A stretch of DNA of 49,561 bases. Origin: Lachnospiraceae bacterium. Lineage in GTDB: Bacteria > Bacillota > Clostridia > Lachnospirales > Lachnospiraceae. The number at the start of each line of letters is the position of its first letter. Positions within the stretch are counted from its first letter, which is position 1. The notes under the pieces were generated by a model, which was not told the origin of the DNA, did not search any database, and worked only from the letters and a program-made list of their open reading frames with translations. Positions 34,275 through 43,481 of the stretch are shown here, one piece after another. Where the stretch lies: assembly GCA_021770345.1 (NCBI GenBank), contig JAETRD010000021.1:1-49561 (forward strand), in the 5' to 3' direction. A program made the position numbers and the translations under genes.

Positions 34275-34503
34275 AAAGCTTACTGTGATCTTTCAGAATA
34301 ATTTTGATGACGAGAATATCAGATTGACAGATGAAACGTCGTCATCGGATATCGAAGGCTGGGACAGTCTGGAGCAGGTTAATCTGATTGTGACAATAGA
34401 GGATGAGTTTGGAGTAAAGTTTCGGATCGATGAGGTGAATGCAATGAGAAACGTTGGAGAAATGGTTGATTTTATTCTGAGCAAGACAACTGCAAAGAAA
34501 TAA
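34252..34503 (+). CDS. Acyl carrier protein
   Basis: This 83-residue carrier has the phosphopantetheine site GWDSLEQVNLI with Ser39 and the usual four-helix, acidic make-up. Two ATGs stand side by side (34249 and 34252); the second gives better spacing (5 nt) from GGAGGA at 34241-34246. It overlaps the FkbH gene by 23 bp, so coupled translation is likely, and it is the expected acceptor of the glyceryl group. No dedicated phosphopantetheinyl transferase is present; the housekeeping one would have to serve. Confidence 0.88.
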   Translation: MKREEVFEKLTVIFQNNFDDENIRLTDETSSSDIEGWDSLEQVNLIVTIEDEFGVKFRIDEVNAMRNVGEMVDFILSKTTAKK

Positions 34504-34530
34504 ATATAATATTCTGGAACTTTTTTGGAA

Positions 34531-34567
34531 AACGGACAGTCTGTGAAGCGGACTGTCCGTTGTTTTA
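34531..34567 (+). terminator. Terminator closing the FkbH-ACP operon
   Basis: AACGGACAGTC (34531-34541) pairs perfectly with GACTGTCCGTT (34551-34561) around a 9-nt loop and is followed by a T-rich tail (TGTTTTA). Confidence 0.85.
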
Positions 34568-34588
34568 TAAAAAGGAACGTGATAAACT

Positions 34589-34614
34589 AAACATGACATA
34601 CAGCTGTCATGTTT
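34589..34614. promoter_or_regulatory. Likely operator of the WYL regulator
   Basis: A perfect 10-bp inverted repeat AAACATGACA (34589-34598) and TGTCATGTTT (34605-34614) with a 6-bp centre. It lies 33 bp before the regulator start and just upstream of a possible -10 (TACAAT, 34622-34627). The TGACA-N6-TGTCA form suits a dimeric helix-turn-helix protein, so autoregulation is likely. Confidence 0.6.
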
Positions 34615-34647
34615 GGTTTGCTACAATAACAGTGATGAGGGGTTTTT

Positions 34648-35673
34648 ATGAAGACAGACAGGTTGATCGGAATTCTTTCCGTATTGCTGCAGGAAGAAAA
34701 GATAACGGCGCCCAGGCTGGCGGAAAAGTTTGAGGTGTCGCGCAGAACGATTCAAAGGGATATCGAAGATCTGTGCAGGGCGGGAATCCCAATCAGCACG
34801 GAGCAGGGAGCCGGAGGCGGAATCCGCATTATGGAAGGCTACCGGATGGACCGGACGCTTCTGACGTCAAAAGACATGAAAATGATTCTTGCCGGGCTCC
34901 GAAGTCTCGACAGCGTGAGCGGAAGCCATTATTACGGGCAGCTGATGGAAAAGCTAAAGGCCGGCTCTTCTGATTATGTGAGCGGCAGAGATTCGATTCT
35001 GATTGATCTCTCCTCCTGGTATAAGGAGTCGCTGACGCCCAAGATTGAAGTGATCGAGACGGCGATTGAACAGAGGCGGCTGCTTTCTTTCCGGTATTAT
35101 GCCCCGAAGGGGGACGAAGACAGGGAGATAGAACCGTATTATCTGATTTTTAAGTGGAGCAGCTGGTATGTGTGGGGCTGGTGCGGCAAAAGAGAAGATT
35201 TTCGGTTGTTCAAACTGAACCGTATGGAGGAGCTGAAAATATCCGCAGCGCAGTACGAGGTCAGAATGGTTCCGATGCCGGATCTGTCGACAGAAAAAAT
35301 CTTTCCGGGACGAATCCGGGTTGAAGCGGTGTTTGCGCCGGAACTGCGGTGGCGGCTCGTGGAGGAGTTCGGGCCGCACTGTTACAGCGAGCTTCCGGAC
35401 GGGACGCTGCTGTTTTGCAGCGACTACACGGATGAGGAGAGTCTGACGGATTGGCTTTTGACATTCCGCGACGGGGTTCGCGTACTGGAGCCGGAACGTA
35501 TCCGGCAGAGGCTTTTTCAGATTGCAAAAAACATGACAGAGATTTATGGGGACGATTCCCGCGATGGCGGAACCGGGACAAAAGGAGGAAAACAGAATGC
35601 CAAGACCAAGAGAGAAGGAAGAATTACAAAGAGCGGCGGCCGAAAACTACGAAAAAATGAATCAGCTGATTGA
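34648..35673 (+). CDS. WYL-domain transcriptional regulator (YafY/DeoR-like HTH)
   Basis: This 341-residue regulator has an N-terminal HTH_11 domain (KITAPRLAEKFEVSRRTIQRD, about 18-45). A linker and the WYL ligand-binding domain follow at about 138-215 (LLSFRYYAPKGD, EPYYLIFKWSSWYVWGWC). Homologues usually end soon after the IAKNMTEIYGD segment. This copy continues for about 40 basic, low-complexity residues that overlap the next gene by 77 bp, which suggests loss of the normal stop codon or a frameshift. It probably controls itself and the following genes. Confidence 0.85.
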   Translation: MKTDRLIGILSVLLQEEKITAPRLAEKFEVSRRTIQRDIEDLCRAGIPISTEQGAGGGIRIMEGYRMDRTLLTSKDMKMILAGLRSLDSVSGSHYYGQLMEKLKAGSSDYVSGRDSILIDLSSWYKESLTPKIEVIETAIEQRRLLSFRYYAPKGDEDREIEPYYLIFKWSSWYVWGWCGKREDFRLFKLNRMEELKISAAQYEVRMVPMPDLSTEKIFPGRIRVEAVFAPELRWRLVEEFGPHCYSELPDGTLLFCSDYTDEESLTDWLLTFRDGVRVLEPERIRQRLFQIAKNMTEIYGDDSRDGGTGTKGGKQNAKTKREGRITKSGGRKLRKNESAD

Positions 35674-36148
35674 TTCGCTCAGCGAGGAGGAGATGAACAC
35701 GCCGTTTGATTTTGGTGCGGACGAGAAAAAGACGGAAGCCCACTGGAAACGGGATAAGGATGTGCGGGACGTGCTGATTCACTTATATGAATGGCAGCGG
35801 CTGATGATCCGGTTTGTGGATGAAAATACCGCGGGAAATAAAACCGCATTTTTGCCCGAACCGTATAACTGGAAAACAATCGCGGCGATGAATCAGGGAT
35901 TCTGGGAAGCGCACAGGCAGACCGGATTTGCGGAGGCGAGGGAGCTGCTCGCCGCGTCTCATGCGGAAGTTTTGGAGCGAATCGGGCGTTTTTCCAATGA
36001 GGAGCTGTTTTTGTCAAAGGCATTTCCGGCCGTCGGCGGTTCCGTACTCGGCTCCTATTTTGTGAGCAGCACGTCGAGCCACTATGACTGGGCGATGAAG
36101 AAACTGAAAGCGCATCGGAAAAACTGTAAAAAGACGGAAAGAAAATAG
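35597..36148 (+). CDS. ClbS/DfsB family four-helix-bundle protein (DUF1706)
   Basis: This 183-residue protein starts at 35597 after AAAGGAGGA. The opening MPRPREKEELQRAAAENYEKM, the HLYEWQRLM segment and the C-terminal SSTSSHYDWAMKKLK match the DinB-like ClbS/DfsB group. ClbS itself protects against colibactin, but most relatives are uncharacterised, so no function is claimed. The start lies inside the tail of the WYL gene. Coding potential from 35597 onward is much better in this frame than in the WYL frame. Confidence 0.75.
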   Translation: MPRPREKEELQRAAAENYEKMNQLIDSLSEEEMNTPFDFGADEKKTEAHWKRDKDVRDVLIHLYEWQRLMIRFVDENTAGNKTAFLPEPYNWKTIAAMNQGFWEAHRQTGFAEARELLAASHAEVLERIGRFSNEELFLSKAFPAVGGSVLGSYFVSSTSSHYDWAMKKLKAHRKNCKKTERK

Positions 36149-36216
36149 GAGGAAAGAGAAGCCTGACAGATGTTTCTGCAAGCAGCGCTTTTGGATTTTG
36201 ACAGGGGAGGATTTAT

Positions 36217-36558
36217 ATGGCGACAAGCAAGGATTATATCAATTTCATATTGGGGCAGCTGTCCGGTCTCGAGGAGATTACCTGCCGGTCGATGATGGGG
36301 GAATATATCATTTATTACAGAGGAAAAATCGCCGCGTATGTGTGCGACGGCCGCCTGCTGGTGAAGCCGGTGGAGGCTGCGAAACGTTATATTCCCGACG
36401 GGGTGTTTGAGCCGCCCTACGAGGGGGCAAAGGACATGCTTTTGGTGGAAAATGTTGACAGCCCCGAGTACTTAAAAGGGCTGTTCGAGGCGATTTACGA
36501 GGAGCTTCCGATGCCGAAGAAAAAGAAGGCAACGAAAGGGAAAAAAGATGGCGTTTGA
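36217..36558 (+). CDS. TfoX/Sxy N-terminal domain protein
   Basis: This 113-residue protein is a stand-alone TfoX N-terminal domain (RSMMGEYIIYYRGKIAAYVCDGRLLVKP is the conserved core, given here in part as SMMGEYIIYYRGK). A Lys-rich tail follows (MPKKKKATKGKKDG). In Gammaproteobacteria TfoX controls competence. The short Firmicute versions are of unknown role and often accompany GyrI-like proteins, as here. It overlaps the next gene by 11 bp. Confidence 0.78.
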   Translation: MATSKDYINFILGQLSGLEEITCRSMMGEYIIYYRGKIAAYVCDGRLLVKPVEAAKRYIPDGVFEPPYEGAKDMLLVENVDSPEYLKGLFEAIYEELPMPKKKKATKGKKDGV

Positions 36559-37189
36559 TTACAAGAAGGAGTATAAGGAATTTTACCTGCCCAAAAATCG
36601 GCCGGAACTTGTGCGGATTCCGCAGATGAATTTTATCGCGGTGCGCGGGAGCGGGGATCCGAACGAGGAGGGAGGAGCATATAAGGCGTCGATTGGTCTG
36701 CTGTACGGGATTGCATTTACGATTAAGATGAGCAAAAAGGGAAGCCGTGCGATCGAGGGATATTTTGACTATGTGGTGCCGCCGCTTGAGGGCTTCTGGT
36801 GGCAGGAGGGAATTTGCGGGTTCGATTACACGAGAAAAGAGGACTTTCGCTGGATTTCGGTGATTCGTCTGCCGGATTTTGTGACGGAAGAGGATTTTGA
36901 CTGGGCCGTCGCGGAGGCGGAAACGAAGAAGAAAACGGATTTTTCGAAGGTGGAGTTTTTGACGCTGGAGGAGGGGCTGTGCGTGCAGTGCATGCATGTC
37001 GGGCCGTTTGACGAGGAACCGGCAACCGTCGAAAAAATGGACCGGTATCTGATTGAAAACGGTTATGAGAATGACTTTTCCGATCAGAGGCTTCACCATG
37101 AGATCTATCTTTCGGATGCGAGAAGGGTTGCGCCGGAGAGATGGAGGACTGTGATACGGCATCCGGTGAAGGAGCGGTGCGCAAAATGA
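36548..37189 (+). CDS. GyrI-like small-molecule-binding domain protein
   Basis: This 213-residue protein matches the GyrI-like group: FYLPKNRPELVRIPQMNFI at the start, then GYFDYVVPPLEGFWW, CMHVGPFDEEPATVEKM and LHHEIYLSDARR near the end. The family binds or hydrolyses small hydrophobic compounds, and some members bind DNA gyrase. There is no DNA-binding domain. It is coupled to the TfoX-like gene by overlap and probably belongs to the WYL-controlled group. Intergenic DNA after it (148 bp) holds no clear terminator. Confidence 0.78.
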   Translation: MAFDYKKEYKEFYLPKNRPELVRIPQMNFIAVRGSGDPNEEGGAYKASIGLLYGIAFTIKMSKKGSRAIEGYFDYVVPPLEGFWWQEGICGFDYTRKEDFRWISVIRLPDFVTEEDFDWAVAEAETKKKTDFSKVEFLTLEEGLCVQCMHVGPFDEEPATVEKMDRYLIENGYENDFSDQRLHHEIYLSDARRVAPERWRTVIRHPVKERCAK

Positions 37190-37337
37190 TGCGGTGTTGA
37201 AATTCAATGGCATTTATGATACTCTGTTTATCGATGAAATTGGATAATTTTAATTTGGAAATCATACCCTCAGTGGACGAGGACACAGTTTCAGAAAAAT
37301 ATAGTATACAAAAGACAATATAACAGAGGAAATCATT

Positions 37338-37910
37338 ATGAACAAATCAAAAGTGGCAATTGTTGTCAGTCAAATTATTGAACTAATTGAAAAAATTTTC
37401 GGTATTTGGTGGGCTATGCTCAGTGTGTGGGCAGCATTGGATACCATGTTTGACAACCCAAAAGAATGGACAGAAATGGTGCTTATAATTGGAATGTGGA
37501 TCTTTGCCGCCTTTGGTTTTTGGGTATATTATTTGGGAAGAAAGAGAATGAAAATGCGGCTTGAATTTAAGAAATATGTAGCACAGTTATCAATTGATCC
37601 GTCTGGTTCACTGGCAAGTCTTGCGTCTGCAACGGGCACATCTGTTGAGGTTGTAAAGAAGAATCTCAAATATATGATTAGTAAGAAGTTCTTTACAGAC
37701 GCGCTTATTGACGAGCGGGAAAACAGATTGATTCTCTTGTCTGTGGAGAAAAAGGCGCAGCAGCAGGCTCAGGTTATGCAGAGTACGGCACCCGAGGCAC
37801 CCAAACCCGAGTTAGTTCCATGTACTTGCCGTTGTTGCGGCGGCACGAGTAAAATTGTCAAAGGTACGATTGGTGAATGTGATTATTGCGGCGCTCCGCT
37901 GCAGGGTTAA
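37338..37910 (+). CDS. Membrane protein with C-terminal zinc ribbon, function unknown
   Basis: This 190-residue protein has two predicted membrane helices near the N-terminus (IWWAMLSVWAALDTMF, and VLIIGMWIFAAFGFWVYYLG at about 48-67). A cytosolic part resembles a small winged helix (LASATGTSVEVVKKNLKYMI). The C-terminal zinc ribbon has two Cys pairs (CRCC, CDYC). It starts after AGAGGAAA. I do not recognise a named family. The layout (membrane anchor, helical domain, zinc ribbon) suggests a regulatory or scaffolding protein. Confidence 0.65.
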   Translation: MNKSKVAIVVSQIIELIEKIFGIWWAMLSVWAALDTMFDNPKEWTEMVLIIGMWIFAAFGFWVYYLGRKRMKMRLEFKKYVAQLSIDPSGSLASLASATGTSVEVVKKNLKYMISKKFFTDALIDERENRLILLSVEKKAQQQAQVMQSTAPEAPKPELVPCTCRCCGGTSKIVKGTIGECDYCGAPLQG

Positions 37911-37971
37911 GTTTTGATTATATCGTGGTAATTGAAATGGCTGCTAAGGGGGTTGAAATAATAATATTGTG

Positions 37972-38024
37972 AAGAAAGAAGCGTTTGCGATCTCATTAGG
38001 GTTTGCAAACGCTTCTTTCTTTTT
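37972..38024. terminator. Terminator before the CRISPR-Cas locus
   Basis: A perfect 17-bp inverted repeat (37972-37988 with 38005-38021; AAGAAAGAAGCGTTTGC arm) and a T-tract on the right side. The matching A-rich left side means it may work in both directions. Confidence 0.85.
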
Positions 38025-38131
38025 GCCGTGATTTACGTTAGTCTGCGTATGGTATTCTGGAAATTGCTTAGATATTGAAATATTAATTCAACTATTTATG
38101 CAACTATATATCGTAGATAGACTTGTAGTGA

Positions 38132-38160
38132 TTGCGAAAGTTGTAGTTTCTTGGTATAAT
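38132..38160 (+). promoter_or_regulatory. Promoter of the cas operon
   Basis: TTGCGA (38132-38137), 17 bp and a perfect TATAAT (38155-38160) preceded by TGG, an extended -10. Transcription would begin near 38167, giving an mRNA leader of about 140 nt before the cas3 start. The 395-base gap from 37911 to 38305 otherwise holds the terminator and the tandem palindromes. Confidence 0.75.
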
Positions 38161-38222
38161 AGCACAAGATATTTGGAAAATATTGGTCATTTCTTGTCAT
38201 AATTCACAGAATAGTGACGGAA

Positions 38223-38260
38223 AAAAGTCTTAGAAGACGAGAAAAGTCTTAGGAGACGAG
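38223..38260. promoter_or_regulatory. Tandem 19-bp palindromic repeats in the cas leader
   Basis: Two 19-bp units (38223-38241, 38242-38260) differ at one base. Each holds an interrupted palindrome (GTCTT-AG-AAGAC; the second copy has GAGAC). A degenerate third copy (CGAGAAAAGTTACAGGAG, ending at 38296) includes the cas3 ribosome site. They lie downstream of the promoter, so they could be repressor sites or small RNA hairpins. Confidence 0.55.
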
Positions 38261-38305
38261 AAAAACAGAAGGCGGAATCGAGAAAAGTTACAGGAGGAAT
38301 TGCGG

Positions 38306-40762
38306 TTGATTGCACATATTTCGAGAGACGAATCAAAAAGAGAAGAATCTGTTTCGGAGCACACTGCGAAAACGGAATATTTATGTAGGGAAAACGGAAA
38401 GCGGTGCGGAATGGCAAATATAATGTCTCTGTGTGGCATCCTGCATGATATGGGAAAAAATAAGAAAAAGTTTCAGGATTATATCCGCGCAGATAAGACT
38501 GAGCAGGAGAAAATGAGGGGAAAGATTGCCCATGCATCAACGGGGGCCAAATATGTGTATGATAAGTACCACAGTATTGAGAAACAGAATGTCAGGATAT
38601 TGACGGAACTTGTTTCTTATGCAGTGGCTGCTCATCATGGATTATTCGATTGCGTGAACATCGGGCATGTGGATAAGTTTACACAAAGAATCAATGATGT
38701 AGAAGATTATGACGAGGCCTACGAAAATGCAGGAGAGTACCTTGGCAACTACAAGTTGGAGGAGATTTTCCGGAAAGCATCAGACGAATTTGAGAAGATT
38801 CGGTCAGAGCTGAAGGACTCATACGAATATATAAAGGATATGTTGAAAGGAAAGCAGAAACAGCTTCCGGAGATAAAAAGTTCTTTGCGCCAATATCAGT
38901 TGTTTTTCTATGCAGCGTTACAACGACTGATGCTTTCAATTCTGATTGATTCTGATTGGGAAGCAACTTTTGATTTTATGACAGATACGGATACGTTAGG
39001 AAAACAGGTTAATCAGGACAGGAAAGTAATATTTGCAGAGGCGGAGTGCAATTTTCAGGTATATATGAAAGAAAAGCGTCTGGCAGCGGAAAAAGATAAA
39101 TTAACAGACCGGGAAAAAGAGATTAATACTGCAAGAGATTTCCTGCAAAAGGAATGTGAGGAGTTTGCCAAAAATCCTGCGGGAATTTATTGTCTTCCGA
39201 TTCCTACCGGCGGTGGAAAAACACTGAGCAGTCTTGCTTATGCCTTGCAGTATTGTAAAGAGCATCCGGAAACGGAACGTGTATTTTATATATCTCCATA
39301 TATCAGTATTACGGAGCAAAATGCGGATGAATTCCGCAGTGCACTGAAAAATGATGAGTGGGTGTTGGAACATCATTCCTGCGTAATTCAGAATGAGGAG
39401 CAGAGGGAGGAAGATTATCAGACAGACAGGTCTTTGAGTCTGGATATTAACTGGGAAGAAGCGTTTATTTGTACGACTTTTGTGCAGTTTATGAATGCGC
39501 TTTTTTCCGATAGGAAACAGTCGATACGCTTAATGCACAGACTGATTCATGCGGTTGTAATTATAGATGAGATACAGTCAATGCCTTTGAAATGCGTCAA
39601 TACATTTAATTATATGATGAACTTTCTGAATGCCGTCTGCGGTACGAATATCATTTTGTGTACGGCAACGCAGCCCACTCTTGCAGAAACAGATTGCCCC
39701 GTTTATTACGGCAGGCCGAAATATATGATTCAGGATGTTTCAAAGTGGTTTCAAACGTTTCGACGGGTGGAGATTTGCCTTTCGGAGCAGAGATATACGT
39801 TTGATGAATTAAAAGATGAGATAGTTGAAGAGACGGGCAGGTATCATTCCATTTTGATTGTCTTAAATACGAAATCAGCAGTGCGGAAATTGTATGATTT
39901 ATTGGAAAAACAAAATATAAATGTAGAATATCTTACGACGAATCTCTGTGCCGAACATCGGAGTGACAAAATAGAAAAGATCAAGAAAATATTGAGACAA
40001 CATGAGGAAACTATTGTTGTTGTCAGTACGAATTTAATAGAGGCAGGAGTTGATCTTTCATTTGAGTGTGTATATCGTTCCATAGCGGGATTGGACAGTC
40101 TGGCGCAGAGCGCAGGAAGGTGTAATCGAAATGGAGAGATGGAACATGGAACCGTACACCTTATTGAGCTGGAAGGTGAAAACACGGGAAATATGGAAGA
40201 ATTGATGCAAAGTATCAGTGTGACAAGACAGACGCTGCATTATTTTAAAAAGGAAGGCGGCAGAGACGATCTTCTTGCACCTGAATGGATGGATCAATAT
40301 TATAAATTGCTGTACACAAAAGATGAGAATAATACAAGAGAAATGAATTTCAGAATGAATTTTCCAATCAGAAACACAAATGTTTTGGAGCTTTTGACAG
40401 TGGGATATAAGAGTTCTGATAAGAAAAATATTATGAATCAGGCTTATAAGACGGCAGGGAAAGAATATCGGATTATAGATGACGATTCTTTTGGCGTGAT
40501 TGTTCCATATAGAAAAGGAAAAAAATTGATCAAGAACATACAAGAGGCGAAAGATTGGAAACAGATCAAAAAATATATCCGGAATGCACAGCGCTATACC
40601 GTGAATGCAAGAGGGAACCAACTGAAAAAAATGGAAGAACTGGGACTGATACAGTTTGTTACGGAAAACATTCCAAATCTGTATATGATTTCAGCGCCGG
40701 GAGTGTATCACGACCAGTGCGGGATTACCGGTGAGTGGGAGCCTCTTATAATATCGAATTAG
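38306..40762 (+). CDS. cas3: CRISPR-associated nuclease/helicase Cas3 (type I-C)
   Basis: This 818-residue protein degrades DNA after Cascade binds its target. The N-terminal HD nuclease has H19 (SEHTAKT), H47-D48 (LHDMGK) and AAHHG. The SF2 helicase has Walker A PTGGGKT with K305, DEIQ at 421-424, a TATQPT motif III and the motif VI region QSAGRCNRNGE. No ATG is available: AGGAGG (38292-38297) places the start at TTG 38306, since TTG 38300 is too close. It is the first gene of the cas operon. Confidence 0.93.
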   Translation: MIAHISRDESKREESVSEHTAKTEYLCRENGKRCGMANIMSLCGILHDMGKNKKKFQDYIRADKTEQEKMRGKIAHASTGAKYVYDKYHSIEKQNVRILTELVSYAVAAHHGLFDCVNIGHVDKFTQRINDVEDYDEAYENAGEYLGNYKLEEIFRKASDEFEKIRSELKDSYEYIKDMLKGKQKQLPEIKSSLRQYQLFFYAALQRLMLSILIDSDWEATFDFMTDTDTLGKQVNQDRKVIFAEAECNFQVYMKEKRLAAEKDKLTDREKEINTARDFLQKECEEFAKNPAGIYCLPIPTGGGKTLSSLAYALQYCKEHPETERVFYISPYISITEQNADEFRSALKNDEWVLEHHSCVIQNEEQREEDYQTDRSLSLDINWEEAFICTTFVQFMNALFSDRKQSIRLMHRLIHAVVIIDEIQSMPLKCVNTFNYMMNFLNAVCGTNIILCTATQPTLAETDCPVYYGRPKYMIQDVSKWFQTFRRVEICLSEQRYTFDELKDEIVEETGRYHSILIVLNTKSAVRKLYDLLEKQNINVEYLTTNLCAEHRSDKIEKIKKILRQHEETIVVVSTNLIEAGVDLSFECVYRSIAGLDSLAQSAGRCNRNGEMEHGTVHLIELEGENTGNMEELMQSISVTRQTLHYFKKEGGRDDLLAPEWMDQYYKLLYTKDENNTREMNFRMNFPIRNTNVLELLTVGYKSSDKKNIMNQAYKTAGKEYRIIDDDSFGVIVPYRKGKKLIKNIQEAKDWKQIKKYIRNAQRYTVNARGNQLKKMEELGLIQFVTENIPNLYMISAPGVYHDQCGITGEWEPLIISN

Positions 40763-40804
40763 GAAATGCGTGTGCACTATCAAACGAAGGAGGGAAGGCG
40801 GAAA

Positions 40805-41566
40805 ATGGAAAAACCAAATAGAATAGAATATCGCGTTTTTGGAAAATATGCATTGTTTACAGATCCATTGTCGAAAACGGGAGGGGAAAAGATCAGTTAT
40901 CAGATTCCGACTTATCAGGCATTAAAAGGAATTACGGAATCAATTTACTGGAAGCCAACGATTATGTGGTACATTGATGAATGTCGGATTATGAATCCAA
41001 TTCAGACGGAATCAAAAGGAATCCGGCCGATGAAATATCCATATGTCAGTAAAAATGATTTATCGTTTTACACATATCTGCGGGATGTGGAATACAGAGT
41101 GAAAGCGCATTTTGAATGGAATGAAAACCGCAACGACCTAGTGCAGGATCGGAATGAGAATAAACACCATGAGATTGCGAGGCGGATGCTTGAACGCGGC
41201 GGAAGAAGAGATATTTTTCTGGGGACAAGGGAGTGTCAGGGATATGTAGAACCTTGTGAATTTTGTGAAGGAAACGGTGCGTATGATACAACCAGTTTAT
41301 CTTTTGGTATTATGGTACATGGAATTACATATCCCGATGAAGCGCTGAGAGAAGAAGAAAAAGAAAAAATGATAGTCCGTCTCTGGAATGCGCAGATGAA
41401 AAACGGAGTAATATATTTTCCGCGCCCCGAAGAGTGTGAAATAAGGCGGACGATACATGAGGTGAAAAAGAAAGAATTTATTCCGGATAAAAATTTTAAA
41501 GGATTAGAAGAGTTCAGGGGAGGTGATATGTTTGACATGGCTGAAGACATTGGCGGAAACATATGA
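40805..41566 (+). CDS. cas5c: Cas5c/Cas5d, crRNA-processing endoribonuclease
   Basis: This 253-residue type I-C protein replaces Cas6: it cuts pre-crRNA at the 3' base of the repeat hairpin and stays in Cascade. The RAMP-like N-terminus and the [20 protein letters not shown] segment are typical. K120 and H121/H122 ([12 protein letters not shown]) match the catalytic Lys-His pair known from Cas5d enzymes. The ATG at 40805 is preferred to 40766, as AAGGAGGG lies before it. It overlaps cas8c by 35 bp. Confidence 0.93.
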   Translation: MEKPNRIEYRVFGKYALFTDPLSKTGGEKISYQIPTYQALKGITESIYWKPTIMWYIDECRIMNPIQTESKGIRPMKYPYVSKNDLSFYTYLRDVEYRVKAHFEWNENRNDLVQDRNENKHHEIARRMLERGGRRDIFLGTRECQGYVEPCEFCEGNGAYDTTSLSFGIMVHGITYPDEALREEEKEKMIVRLWNAQMKNGVIYFPRPEECEIRRTIHEVKKKEFIPDKNFKGLEEFRGGDMFDMAEDIGGNI

Positions 41567-43469
41567 TGTTTATTCTTATTTGGCCGGGGTAGAAGAAAAT
41601 GACCAGCCGGTTTTACTGCCGGTTTCTCATTCGACATTTAATGCTCAGGTTGAAGTGGTAATTGATGGAGACGGGAATTTTATTGACGGGAGAAAGCTTG
41701 AAAAAGGAAAAATGATGGTTACTGTTATTCCTGTAACAGAAGATTCTGCCTCAAGGACGAATACAAAAGCACCGCATCCGCTGTGTGATAAACTTTGTTA
41801 TATCGCCGGGGATTATACAAAATATACCGGAGATAACAAAGAAGATTATTATGAAGCGTATATGGAGCAACTGAGAGATTGGGCTTCCTCAGAAGATACA
41901 CATCCGATGATACAGGCAATTTATTGTTATCTGGAGAAAAGATCACTGATACATGACCTTGTGGAAAAGGGAGTCCTGGAATTGGATGGAAATGGTAAGC
42001 TGACTGATGAGATAAAATTACATAATCAGGGACAGACAGGTGCTCAAATCAGGTTTATTGTTTACGGGAGTGACAGATTTGGGGAAACGGCTGTATGGAA
42101 AAACAGAGAGTTGTATCAAAAATATATTCGGTATTTGCAAAAAACAAAGGGTAAGGTACATTTGTGTTATGCATCAGGAGAGATGGTTCCATGTTCGGAT
42201 AAACATCCGATAAAAATACGAAATAGCGGTGACAAGGCAAAATTGATTTCTGGAAATGATACAGATGGTTTCACTTATCGAGGGAGGTTCACTACAAAGG
42301 AAGAGGCGGTGACGGTTGGATATGACATGTCACAAAAGGCGCATAATGCACTCCGGTGGTTGATACAAAAACAGGGGTACACAAGAGATGAGTCTGCGTT
42401 TGTTTGTTGGATGGTCAATCGGGATATGCAGTTACCGGATTTGATGAAGGATTCAATGAATGCATATAACGGTATTGATGAATTCGACCTGGATTTTGAC
42501 AGCATGGATTTATTTGAAACAGAGGATAACACTGACCAGTCAGGGGAGGATACCGGTAAATATTTTGCCGAGCAGTTTGGATATGCGGTGCAGGGATATG
42601 CAGCAAAAATCAAATTTGATGACAGGGTGGCTGTGATTTCTCTCGATGCAGCGACGACGGGCAGATTGTCCGTTGTCTATTATGATGAGATGGGGGGAAC
42701 GCAGTATATTGATGCAGTGCTGAACTGGCAGGAACATTGTAAATGGAAACGCTCTGTCATATTGGAAAAGAAAATTGACGGAAAAAAAAGAATGACACTG
42801 GAATGTACACCGGCGCCAAGAGATATGGCGCTGGCGGCATACGGTACACAGAGGTCAGAATGGCTGGATGCTGACGGAAAAGTGATTCGAAGTACCGTAA
42901 AACGTCTTTTGCCATGCATTACGAAAAAGGGGGTAAAAATTCCGCGGGATATTATAAAATCTGCGGCGAGACGTGCTTCTATGCCAGAGTCCATGAGTGA
43001 GTTTGTATGGAGAAACGATGTCTTAAGCGTAGTGTGCTCAATGATCCGATTTAATTATGAGGAGGGAGATAAAACGATGGATAATTTCCTGAAGGAAAAT
43101 AAGAATGACAGAAGCGTTTTGTTTGGCAGGCTTTTGGCAGTGTATGATTATATGGAACAGAGGGCGATGTTTGAGCATGAAAAAGATGGAACTTATAAGG
43201 AACAGCGTATGACGAACGCAAAGCGTTATTGGAATGCATTCAGCAGCAGGCCAGCAAAAACATCACAGACCATAAAACAAAATTTGATTTCTTATGAAAA
43301 GAAATTGTCCGATTTTGAGAGAAAAAGGTTTGAGGATTGGATGGAAGAGATTATGGTTTGTCTTGTTCGTAGCGGATATGACAATATGGCGTTATCGGAA
43401 ATGTATCTGCCGGGATATTATTTGCAGATGGAAGAAATGAAAAACATGTTTAAGAAAAAAGAGCAATGA
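41532..43469 (+). CDS. cas8c: Cas8c (Csd1), large Cascade subunit
   Basis: This 645-residue large subunit of type I-C Cascade recognises the PAM. The start is a TTG at 41532 (product [19 protein letters not shown]), set by GGGGAGG (41517-41523) at 8-nt spacing; this matches the usual opening of Csd1 proteins. A GTG at 41523 lies within the ribosome site. Blocks seen in Csd1 include [25 protein letters not shown] and [20 protein letters not shown], where the family has a conserved A-E-x-x-A-type helix. It is followed by cas7 after 12 bp. Confidence 0.9.
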   Translation: MTWLKTLAETYDVYSYLAGVEENDQPVLLPVSHSTFNAQVEVVIDGDGNFIDGRKLEKGKMMVTVIPVTEDSASRTNTKAPHPLCDKLCYIAGDYTKYTGDNKEDYYEAYMEQLRDWASSEDTHPMIQAIYCYLEKRSLIHDLVEKGVLELDGNGKLTDEIKLHNQGQTGAQIRFIVYGSDRFGETAVWKNRELYQKYIRYLQKTKGKVHLCYASGEMVPCSDKHPIKIRNSGDKAKLISGNDTDGFTYRGRFTTKEEAVTVGYDMSQKAHNALRWLIQKQGYTRDESAFVCWMVNRDMQLPDLMKDSMNAYNGIDEFDLDFDSMDLFETEDNTDQSGEDTGKYFAEQFGYAVQGYAAKIKFDDRVAVISLDAATTGRLSVVYYDEMGGTQYIDAVLNWQEHCKWKRSVILEKKIDGKKRMTLECTPAPRDMALAAYGTQRSEWLDADGKVIRSTVKRLLPCITKKGVKIPRDIIKSAARRASMPESMSEFVWRNDVLSVVCSMIRFNYEEGDKTMDNFLKENKNDRSVLFGRLLAVYDYMEQRAMFEHEKDGTYKEQRMTNAKRYWNAFSSRPAKTSQTIKQNLISYEKKLSDFERKRFEDWMEEIMVCLVRSGYDNMALSEMYLPGYYLQMEEMKNMFKKKEQ

Positions 43470-43481
43470 GGAGGAGCAAAA

